Origin: Thiotrichaceae bacterium
GTDB lineage: Bacteria; Pseudomonadota; Gammaproteobacteria; SZUA-229
Length of the DNA stretch: 7,272 bases
Direction of reading: 5' to 3'
Assembly (NCBI GenBank): GCA_002746365.1
Contig: NVWZ01000003.1
Coordinates: 79,046 to 86,317 of the forward strand
Below, one piece after another: positions 1-5,935 of this stretch. The position numbers and the translations under genes are program-made. Position 1 is the stretch's first letter; every line of letters begins with the position of its first letter. The notes beneath the pieces are model-generated. The model ran no database searches, was not told the DNA's origin, and saw nothing but the letters and a program-made list of their open reading frames with translations.

Positions 1-114
1 GTTCTGATTCGCCCAGACAATCTGCCCCAACTCCTTCACGATCAGGAAGGTATTAAAAACATGCGTGTTTACATTTTTCACTTTTCACTTTTCACTTTTC
101 ATTACATCACATGA
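1..114 (+). CDS. C-terminal tail of an unidentified upstream gene (partial)
   Basis: Frame 1 is open from the left edge to a TGA at 112-114. That stop overlaps the ATG at 111 as ATGA, a typical junction between translationally coupled genes. The first 20 codons use ordinary codons and read like protein (VLIRPDNLPQLLHDQEGIKN). The last dozen residues are Phe-rich and Thr/Ser/His-rich because they are encoded by a TTTTCAC tandem repeat, so the tail may have been lengthened by repeat growth. I do not recognise the family. An alternative is frame 3, which stops at 52-54 and would leave a 57-base non-coding spacer before the next gene. The ATGA overlap favours frame 1, but not strongly. Confidence 0.4.
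   Translation, partial: VLIRPDNLPQLLHDQEGIKNMRVYIFHFSLFTFHYIT
75..101 (+). repeat. Heptanucleotide tandem repeat, (TTTTCAC) about 3.9 copies
   Basis: Three exact TTTTCAC units lie at 75-81, 82-88 and 89-95, followed by TTTTCA at 96-101. The unit is 7 bp, so a gain or loss of one copy shifts the frame of anything translated through it. It lies 9 bases upstream of the ATG at 111, in the place where a Shine-Dalgarno site would be expected, and no such site is visible. Confidence 0.85.
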
Positions 115-809
115 TGTCAGATCCTATAACGCTCACCGCCGCCTTTCTGCTCGGTTTCTTTAGTTCCTTACACTGTATTGGCATGTGTGGTGGCATCATT
201 GGTGCTTTAAGCCTTAGCCTGCCTCTGGAAATCAGAAACAACAAAGCCAAACTGTTTAGTTTTGTACTAAGTTACAATATTGGTCGATTACTCAGCTACG
301 GTATGGCTGGATTAATCGCTGGCGCAGTGGGAACCAGCGTCCTACAGTCAACCGGTTTTGATCAGGGTCACGCAATATTGAGAAGCATCGGTGTTGCCAT
401 GATGGTTGCTATCGGTCTCTATCTAACGGGCTGGTTACCGCAACTCGCCCGTGTTGAAAAAATAGGCATTCCGATCTGGAAACGTCTGGAGCCCATCGGT
501 AGAAAATTAGTACCCGTGGCATCGATACCAAAAGCCCTTGCATACGGATTAATTTGGGGATGGCTACCTTGCGGTCTGGTGTATTTTGTTTTGATATGGG
601 CACTCACAGCTGGCGACGCCTGGTTAGGCGCGATGACCATGATTGCATTCGGTGCCGGTACCTTACCGACCTTAATCACCGCCGGTTTTATGACATCATG
701 GATTACCCGTTTTGCGCATTCAACTAAAGCTAGACAAATCGTCGGTCTACTCATTATTGTAATGGCCATCGGTAGTTTGTTTATCCCCATGGAACACAGC
801 CATCACTAG
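111..809 (+). CDS. TauE/SafE-like (DsbD_2/UreH-type) integral membrane protein
   Basis: This is a 232-residue inner-membrane protein with about six hydrophobic helices, at roughly residues 8-34, 48-75, 92-110, 144-166, 170-195 and 207-225. It carries the family's paired signatures: HCIGMCGG near residues 21-28 in helix 1, with C22 and C26, and WGWLPCG near 149-155 in helix 4, with C154. The cysteines and the His-rich C-terminus (MEHSHH) suggest metal (copper) handling or thiol chemistry. The usual database name, sulfite exporter, is an automatic label rather than a shown function. From memory, relatives in gammaproteobacteria often sit near cbb3 oxidase assembly genes (ccoI, ccoS) and hemN; none of these is visible here. 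The start could be 111 or the adjacent ATG at 114, and neither has a clear ribosome binding site. The next gene begins 25 bases downstream on the same strand, so co-transcription is likely. Confidence 0.85.
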   Translation: MMSDPITLTAAFLLGFFSSLHCIGMCGGIIGALSLSLPLEIRNNKAKLFSFVLSYNIGRLLSYGMAGLIAGAVGTSVLQSTGFDQGHAILRSIGVAMMVAIGLYLTGWLPQLARVEKIGIPIWKRLEPIGRKLVPVASIPKALAYGLIWGWLPCGLVYFVLIWALTAGDAWLGAMTMIAFGAGTLPTLITAGFMTSWITRFAHSTKARQIVGLLIIVMAIGSLFIPMEHSHH

Positions 810-834
810 TTTGTGAACGATTAAATAGAAGCCC

Positions 835-1803
835 ATGTTTTCTAACAGCGATAACAACCATTTTACTAACATAATCGGTCATTCGCCCGATCTTGAATCC
901 GTCATTCGTACTGCGCAAATTGCTGCAGCGGCAGATGTTACTATTCTTATAGAGGGTGAAACAGGAACCGGTAAAGAGCTCATGGCACAGGCTTTACAAA
1001 AAAGCAGTCGCCGCGTGGATAAACCTTTTGTCATCATCAACTGTGCCGCACTCCCAACTGAACTTATTGAGTCATTATTTTTTGGTCACGAAAAAGGGGC
1101 GTTTACGGGGGCGGATGAACGCAAAGACGGTTATGTTCAAAAAGCAGCAGGGGGTACGCTATTTCTGGATGAAATAGGTGAGCTCCCTCTTTCGCTACAG
1201 GCAAAACTATTACGCTTTGTTGAAAACGGCGAATGCCAAAGACTGGGCTCACACAAAACAGAAATAATAGACGTAAGAATTTTAGCTGCCACCCATCGAA
1301 ATCTTTTACAAATGGTAGCAGACGGAAGCTTCCGGCAGGATCTATTTTATCGTTTAAGTGTGGTCTGTATACGCTTACCTAATTTAAAACAACGACGTAA
1401 AGATATTCCTGAACTCGCCAGTCACTTCTTAAAAGAAGCCGCAAAAAGAAATCATGCAACCGCTTGCACATTTAGCAAAGATGCAATCAATCAATTAAAG
1501 CATTATCCATGGCCAGGCAATATTCGCGAATTAAAAAACATCTGTGAACATGTTTCCGCCCTGTCGCCTGGCGAAACGATTGAGAAAGACAATCTACCGT
1601 TAAACATCAATGAAAATAGTCGAACCCAAACCCGTCTCGAGGGTTACACCTTGCCTGAACAGGGCATCAATATGGAATCACTGGAAATTGATTTGATTAA
1701 ACAGGCGCTCAACCATACCAATGGAAACAAATCTAAAGCGGCTAAATTACTTGGCTTAAGTCGAGACGCTTTTTTATATCGTTTAAAAAAACACGATTTA
1801 TAA
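835..1803 (+). CDS. Sigma-54-dependent transcriptional activator, AAA+ plus Fis HTH, no sensor domain
   Basis: This 322-residue enhancer-binding protein remodels the closed complex of RNA polymerase-sigma54 by hydrolysing ATP. The AAA+ domain starts almost at the N-terminus (about residue 13). It contains Walker A GETGTGKE (41-48), the sigma54-contacting GAFTGA loop (88-93), Walker B GGTLFLDE (106-113), the arginine-finger region FRQDLFYRL (166-174) and WPGNIREL (226-233). A Fis-type helix-turn-helix occupies about 297-320 (NGNKSKAAKLLGLSRDAFLYRL). Only about 12 residues precede the AAA+ core, so there is no receiver, GAF or PAS domain. It therefore resembles PspF in layout and may be controlled by a partner protein or by its own level. 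All catalytic motifs are intact. The chosen ATG follows AGAAG by a few bases, a weak ribosome binding site. No sigma54 -24/-12 promoter was found in the window, so its target is unknown. Confidence 0.92.
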   Translation: MFSNSDNNHFTNIIGHSPDLESVIRTAQIAAAADVTILIEGETGTGKELMAQALQKSSRRVDKPFVIINCAALPTELIESLFFGHEKGAFTGADERKDGYVQKAAGGTLFLDEIGELPLSLQAKLLRFVENGECQRLGSHKTEIIDVRILAATHRNLLQMVADGSFRQDLFYRLSVVCIRLPNLKQRRKDIPELASHFLKEAAKRNHATACTFSKDAINQLKHYPWPGNIRELKNICEHVSALSPGETIEKDNLPLNINENSRTQTRLEGYTLPEQGINMESLEIDLIKQALNHTNGNKSKAAKLLGLSRDAFLYRLKKHDL

Positions 1804-1892
1804 TAAAACAACCCAATTAAGTTTAATTAAGATATTAAACTGGTAATCTGCTTTCGACTCTTAGCAAACATCTAAAAGATTAAAAACGGTTA

Positions 1893-1981
1893 GTCCGCGA
1901 ATAACGCAAAAGACGCGAAAAAAGCAAAAGAAACAATATTTTATTTGCGATTTTTTTGCGTTCTTTGCGTTATTCGCGGAC
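1893..1981. repeat. 89-bp imperfect palindrome in the convergent intergenic region
   Basis: The outer arms are a perfect 18-bp inverted repeat: 1893-1910 starts GTCCGCGAATAACGC and 1964-1981 is its reverse complement. The match continues inward with a few mismatches and indels through A-rich/T-rich sequence (ACGCGAAAAAA against TTTTTTTGCGTTC) to about 1930 and 1946, leaving a loop of about 15 bases. Inside each arm, short ACGCAAAA-like units recur. The length and sharp ends resemble a dispersed intergenic palindrome (a MITE or REP-like element), but copy number cannot be judged from one window. The 245 bases between the two convergent genes hold nothing else that I can name. Confidence 0.85.
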
Positions 1982-1996
1982 AAGATTTTTTCTTTT
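1893..1996. terminator. Possible bidirectional terminator for the sigma54 activator and efp
   Basis: The palindrome lies between two converging genes. A T-rich run (ATTTTTTCTTTT, about 1985-1996) follows it on the plus strand. On the minus strand, CCGTTTTTAATC follows the other arm. This placement suits factor-independent termination in both directions. The stem is longer and less GC-rich than a classic terminator, so the call is an inference. Confidence 0.4.
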
Positions 1997-2048
1997 AAAA
2001 GTCCGCTCATGGCCGGAAAGGGGAGTCAGACCGAAAGCACCTTACCCC

Positions 2049-2612
2049 TTAAGCACGTGACACATAATCCCCAGTTCGAGTATCGATTTTCAAAATATCA
2101 CCTTCATCGATAAACAGCGGCACTTTAACTTCAGTACCGGTTTCCAGGGTGGCGGGTTTAGTTGCACCCTGTGCTGTATCACCTTTCAGACCCGGATCGG
2201 TTTGAGCCACTGCCAGCTCAACAAAGTTAGGTGGCGTAATAGTTAACGGCGAACCATCCCAAAGTGTCATAACACAGACTTCCTGCCCTTTTATCCACTT
2301 AACCGCATCCGCTACCGCGGTTGCATCAGCGGCATACTGCTCAAAACTAGTGGGTTCCATAAAGTGCCAGTACTCACCGTCACAGTATAGATATTCCACA
2401 TTCATTTCATCGACATCAGCCGCTTCTACCGACTCAGTGGATTTAAATGTTCGCTCTAATACTCGACCTGTCCTCAGGTTCTTCGCTTTAATTTTATTGA
2501 ATGCCTGACCTTTGCCCGGTTTCACCACGTTGTTCTCTGTAATGGAACAAGGATCATTATCAAGAATAATTTTTAAGCCATTTTTAAACTGGTTCGTACG
2601 GTATGTTGCCAT
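2049..2612 (-). CDS. efp: Translation elongation factor P
   Basis: EF-P binds between the P and E sites of stalled ribosomes and promotes peptide bond formation at consecutive prolines. The protein has 187 residues, one fewer than E. coli EF-P, and can be aligned by eye along its whole length. Landmarks include KPGKGQAF at 31-38 with the modifiable lysine K34, KSTES near 57-61, [12 protein letters not shown] near 74-85, [17 protein letters not shown], and the C-terminal [12 protein letters not shown]. The order is a KOW-like N-terminal domain followed by two OB-fold domains. K34 with the surrounding GKG marks the form that is beta-lysylated by EpmA, and EpmB is the divergent neighbour. The protein ends in SRA without the final lysine of the E. 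coli protein. The ATG is preceded by AGAAG about 7 bases upstream on the minus strand. Confidence 0.97.
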   Translation of the reverse strand: MATYRTNQFKNGLKIILDNDPCSITENNVVKPGKGQAFNKIKAKNLRTGRVLERTFKSTESVEAADVDEMNVEYLYCDGEYWHFMEPTSFEQYAADATAVADAVKWIKGQEVCVMTLWDGSPLTITPPNFVELAVAQTDPGLKGDTAQGATKPATLETGTEVKVPLFIDEGDILKIDTRTGDYVSRA

Positions 2613-2705
2613 GTTAAACTTCTGCTCTTGTTTGCTTGTCAGTTAAAGTTCGCTAGAAGCTTGCCCGAGAATAGTAACCGTAGCGAAAACCACAGAATCG
2701 CACCG

Positions 2706-2756
2706 CCATCCATGGCTCCTTGCGCCATAATTGCAAACATGGTCGCCCATCCATGG
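2706..2756. repeat. CCATCCATGG direct repeat in the efp-epmB divergent region
   Basis: The 10-mer CCATCCATGG occurs at 2706-2715 and again at 2747-2756, 41 bases apart, each preceded by GC or GCC. Between the copies lies GCGCCATAATTGCAAACATGG. The 263-base region has no convincing gene. The repeat could be an operator pair shared by the divergent genes or part of a dispersed intergenic repeat. Confidence 0.6.
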
Positions 2757-2833
2757 ACATAAAGGTTATAAGCTTAGATTATGACTTTTCTGGGATTTGC
2801 AGTAGGCTCTCTATTTTCGGACAAGCACCTAAT

Positions 2834-2839
2834 TATAAT
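2834..2839 (+). promoter_or_regulatory. Likely -10 box of the epmB promoter
   Basis: An exact TATAAT stands 36 bases before the epmB ATG, predicting a transcript start near 2846 and a leader of about 30 bases. No good -35 hexamer lies 16-18 bases upstream (CTATTT or TATTTT is the best available). The box sits in the palindrome AATTATAATT (2831-2840), so the same sequence also reads as TATAAT on the other strand, although efp starts over 200 bases away. Confidence 0.4.
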
Positions 2840-2875
2840 TTGACCGTATATTACCCTGAATCGCCACTAACTTAA

Positions 2876-3934
2876 ATGTCACAATCTGTTGAATTCATTT
2901 CAAACTCGCTGAAACCTGAGCATACAACAAATTCGTCAGGCAACATTCCCTATTTCGACTGGAAAAAAGAACTGTCGAATGCCACCACTTCGGTCAACGC
3001 CTTATTACACCGGCTTAAGCTTTCTCAGCACATAAATGCAGTCGATCTAAAGCCGGATTTTACCTGCCTGGTGACAGAGTCATACATCAATAAAATCATA
3101 CCAGGCGATTTCCATGACCCTTTACTGCAACAAATTTTACCGCTAAAAAATGAAAATGATAGTGCAATACAAATAAACAGCAGTACCAACCCGGTCGGCG
3201 ACATCGAAGCATTGGCGGCACAGGGTCTGTTACATAAATACCATGGTCGCGCACTCCTTATTTCTACTGGCGCCTGCGCAGTTCATTGCCGCTACTGTTT
3301 TCGACGCCACTACCCCTACCAACAATCTGCATTTTCCAGCAAAGCATTAGGGGACGTTTTAAATTACCTGGAATCGCACCGTGAGATCGAAGAAGTTATT
3401 CTAAGTGGCGGCGACCCACTCATTTTGGATAATGAAAAACTAGCCCGATTAATCACCCAATTAGAAACACTCAATCACATACAAACACTCAGAATTCACA
3501 CCCGCTTACCCGTCGTATTACCCTCACGGATAGATGATGGACTACTGGATTTATTACACTCATCTCGTTTCGATATCGTTATGGTCATTCACGCCAACCA
3601 TGCAAATGAGATACAAGACGTCGAACAAAACAAACTGCTGCAACTTAACCATACCGGTGTAACATTGTTAAACCAAAGCGTACTACTTAAAGGAATCAAT
3701 GATAATGCCGATACATTAATTGCACTGAGCAAGAAATTATTTCGATGTAAAACATTGCCTTACTACCTGCATTTACTTGATCCCGTAAAAGGCGCCATGC
3801 ACTTTGAGACTACAGCGGAAATTGCCCTCAGCTTAAAACAGAAAATGGAGCAAAAACTACCTGGCTACCTGGTACCACGACTAGTACAGGAAATAGCAGG
3901 AAACCAGTCAAAAACAGCAATTTTCAGTATCTAA
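2876..3934 (+). CDS. epmB: EF-P beta-lysylation protein EpmB (lysine 2,3-aminomutase, radical SAM)
   Basis: EpmB converts (S)-alpha-lysine to (R)-beta-lysine, which EpmA attaches to EF-P K34. The protein has 352 residues, close to the length of E. coli EpmB (YjeK). The radical SAM motif CxxxCxxC is C134-C138-C141 (CAVHCRYCFRRHYPY), which holds the 4Fe-4S cluster that cleaves S-adenosylmethionine. Further family marks are SGGDP (177-181), the HTRLPVVLPSRI stretch from about 208, and the C-terminal GYLVPRLVQEIAG. K346 in the final SKT segment is in the place expected for the PLP-binding lysine of the aminomutase family. It is shorter than catabolic lysine aminomutases, which argues for the EF-P role, and the divergent efp gene supports this. 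EpmA and EpmC are not in the window. The ATG has no clear Shine-Dalgarno site. Confidence 0.95.
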   Translation: MSQSVEFISNSLKPEHTTNSSGNIPYFDWKKELSNATTSVNALLHRLKLSQHINAVDLKPDFTCLVTESYINKIIPGDFHDPLLQQILPLKNENDSAIQINSSTNPVGDIEALAAQGLLHKYHGRALLISTGACAVHCRYCFRRHYPYQQSAFSSKALGDVLNYLESHREIEEVILSGGDPLILDNEKLARLITQLETLNHIQTLRIHTRLPVVLPSRIDDGLLDLLHSSRFDIVMVIHANHANEIQDVEQNKLLQLNHTGVTLLNQSVLLKGINDNADTLIALSKKLFRCKTLPYYLHLLDPVKGAMHFETTAEIALSLKQKMEQKLPGYLVPRLVQEIAGNQSKTAIFSI

Positions 3935-4005
3935 GCTACAATTAGAGCCAATTATGGAATAATTATAAAAAAAATATCCTGAAGTCAATTTTACCAATAA
4001 TAACA

Positions 4006-4041
4006 ATGACTTGGATTACAAAAAAACAACGCTTACTATAA
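4006..4041 (+). other. Possible 11-codon upstream ORF overlapping the next start (TAATG)
   Basis: An ATG at 4006 opens a short frame encoding MTWITKKQRLL, whose TAA (4039-4041) overlaps the ATG at 4041 by one base. Such a junction would allow re-initiation on the PilZ-like gene, which lacks its own ribosome binding site. No Shine-Dalgarno site precedes the short frame either, so it may be chance. Confidence 0.2.
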
Positions 4042-5876
4042 TGAAACTAAACATACCTGAACAAAATGCGCCAACAACAAGCGCAACTCCCAGCCATCCT
4101 CGAAAATTTAAGAAGGTATTATCGGCTCTGCCCAATGCAAACATGGGCGAGCTCACCAAACAAACATTTCAAATACTCCGTGATCAAAATCGCCAGGCGA
4201 TGCCTAATAAACATCGACTGGAAAATCTTGAGATGTTGCGAGAACAGGCACGTAGTATTTTTAATAACCTTAAAAAATACTTTATCAATCGTACCCTGCC
4301 GCTACCAGACAAAAGCCAGAAAATCGTCAATTTAAATCAATCCATTTTGCAGGAACTGGTATACGGTTACGAAATTATTGCACAGGAAGCGGCCAACAAC
4401 GTCGATACCAAAATTGACGATAAAATTGTTAGCATAGCAATATCTAGAGCCATCACCTATTTATCAGAAATGTTTCTCCGAACGTCGGAAGTTTATGCGC
4501 CGTGCCCTAAAAATTTGTGGCACGACGTCCATCAACTATATGTTTTCGCCGAAGGTAAAGGCATAACAGGAAATGTTGTCATCGATCCTGAAATCGCACA
4601 GGAAAAAACCACTATAGAGAACGGTTATAAACAAATTCTGTTGTTTTCGCTTGCTCGGCCGATTGCATTAAGACAGAGTGACAGCGAACGCCTTTATAAA
4701 GAGCTTTTCAATTGGGCAAAATATTCAACACTAAGTCGCGACGCTTTAGCTAGCCAAATTGACAATATCTTTAGCATGCGAATCCATGAAGATTCGGCAC
4801 CAAACTATCTAAGCAAGACCGACCTCGAAAGCAATACCACGCTGCGTACACTTGATGCCAGCAAATTAGTTGCCCATGTAAAAGCAATGATAGCTGAACA
4901 ATCCAAACACAAACAAAAACTGACTATTGGGGATTCTATTTCAGTCGATACGCTAAACATTCTGGCAAATGCATGGGCTGAAAATGTAAAACGTCGTTTT
5001 TCTAGAGCCGACCATCATGGATACATTAATGTTGCCATCGGCTTGAAACTCGCCGCTAAAACGATTCGCACTTCACTTTCAGGTGATGAGAGCATTGATA
5101 CAAAAACCGGATTTGTTCGCACTTCAGTCTCTAACAAACAAGACCCCGACTTCACACTAGAATCCATCGTTACTGACGCTGATAAACGGGATCAGGGATA
5201 TATGACTCATACTGAAATCGGTGATAAAGAAAATGATTCATGGGACATGGTTGCCAAGGGTCGCGTACTAACTAATACATACGAAAGCGAGAAAAAACGA
5301 CTCAACGAACAGCAAGTCAACAAGCACCAGAAAAATGCAAAGTCAGACTGGGAGATTGTCAACATAAGCGCAGGGGGTTACTGCCTGAGATGGGACTCGG
5401 ATGACACGTCTAAAGCACAAATAGGTGAATTAATCGCGTTACAGGAGTTTGATACAAAAGGAAAATTTGAATGGCGCATTGGTGTCATTCGATGGATGCA
5501 ATTTACCCATGAGCATGGCCTTGAAATTGGTGTGCAGGTTATTTCACCAAAAGTCATCACCGCCACCGCACAACGTTTCAACCGTCCTGATGAAATTCCA
5601 TTCGAATGTTTAATGTTGCCTGGAATAAAAGCATTAAAACAGGGGTCAACCACATTACTACCTGCACACGCGTTTAAATCTAATGATAAACTTGTCGTGC
5701 AAATTCTAGACAATAAATTAAACATAACACTGGGGCCAACCAAAGAACATACTGGTTCGTTTACACAGTTTACCTACAAAAACTCTGAAGAAGACCAGCG
5801 CATCAGACAACAGGCTAAAAAAGAAAAAGCGTCAAAAAGTAAAGATGACTTCGATGAACTTTGGTCATCCCTATAA
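4041..5876 (+). CDS. Large PilZ-like protein with split motifs, encoded just upstream of fimX
   Basis: This soluble protein has 611 residues from the ATG at 4041. An in-frame TTG at 4011 would add ten residues but has no better ribosome site, so I prefer the ATG. The N-terminal 300 residues are mostly helical and match no domain I can name. RRFSR (318-322) fits the PilZ RxxxR motif and is followed by a beta-like stretch (YINVAIGLKLAAKTI). A polar segment of about 90 residues (about 345-435) with low-complexity, Asp/Lys/Gln-rich character comes next, then NISAGG (441-446), which fits the second PilZ motif (D/N)xSxxG. Strand-like GYCLRW and WRIGVIRW follow, and a Lys-rich tail closes the protein. 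PilZ domains bind cyclic di-GMP, but binding here is an inference because the two motifs are so far apart. From memory, P. aeruginosa fimX (PA4959) has a similar uncharacterised gene (PA4958) next to it. FimX begins 59 bases downstream on the same strand, so an operon is likely. Confidence 0.75.
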   Translation: MKLNIPEQNAPTTSATPSHPRKFKKVLSALPNANMGELTKQTFQILRDQNRQAMPNKHRLENLEMLREQARSIFNNLKKYFINRTLPLPDKSQKIVNLNQSILQELVYGYEIIAQEAANNVDTKIDDKIVSIAISRAITYLSEMFLRTSEVYAPCPKNLWHDVHQLYVFAEGKGITGNVVIDPEIAQEKTTIENGYKQILLFSLARPIALRQSDSERLYKELFNWAKYSTLSRDALASQIDNIFSMRIHEDSAPNYLSKTDLESNTTLRTLDASKLVAHVKAMIAEQSKHKQKLTIGDSISVDTLNILANAWAENVKRRFSRADHHGYINVAIGLKLAAKTIRTSLSGDESIDTKTGFVRTSVSNKQDPDFTLESIVTDADKRDQGYMTHTEIGDKENDSWDMVAKGRVLTNTYESEKKRLNEQQVNKHQKNAKSDWEIVNISAGGYCLRWDSDDTSKAQIGELIALQEFDTKGKFEWRIGVIRWMQFTHEHGLEIGVQVISPKVITATAQRFNRPDEIPFECLMLPGIKALKQGSTTLLPAHAFKSNDKLVVQILDNKLNITLGPTKEHTGSFTQFTYKNSEEDQRIRQQAKKEKASKSKDDFDELWSSL

Positions 5877-5935
5877 GAAGCATCTACTATTTACCAAGAA
5901 TTATTTAGAATCACATTTGTTGAGATAAAAATTAA

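Noticed and set aside
1..54. Frame 3 as the upstream gene's C-terminus
   Set aside because: It is possible (stop at 52-54) but shorter and Ser/Pro/Arg-rich; the frame 1 ATGA junction is the more coherent reading.
409..790. Two overlapping minus-strand open frames within the membrane-protein gene
   Set aside because: They are antisense to a well-supported gene, have no recognisable motifs and no ribosome sites.
956..1177. Plus-strand 73-codon frame inside the sigma54 activator gene
   Set aside because: It is out of frame with the intact AAA+ motifs and its translation resembles no family.
2018..2050. AAGGGG...CCCCTT inverted repeat as the efp terminator
   Set aside because: It has a six-base stem with a 21-base loop, overlaps the efp stop codon, and has no T-run after it on the minus strand. 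The palindrome at 1893-1981 is a better candidate.
2639..2740. 33-codon minus-strand frame as a real small gene
   Set aside because: It has no ribosome site and overlaps the repeated 10-mer; kept only as a point to check.
2840..2845. TTGACC as a -35 box for epmB
   Set aside because: No -10-like hexamer lies 16-18 bases downstream (GCCACT at that position), and the TATAAT immediately before it is a better anchor.
3950..3964. AATTAT-GGA-ATAATT hairpin after epmB as a terminator
   Set aside because: The stem is all A/T and is followed by A residues rather than T on the plus strand, so it should be weak; such symmetry is common in A/T-rich DNA.
5378..5743. Minus-strand 121-codon frame opposite the PilZ-like gene
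   Set aside because: It is antisense to the region encoding NISAGG and the following strands, and its translation is not protein-like.
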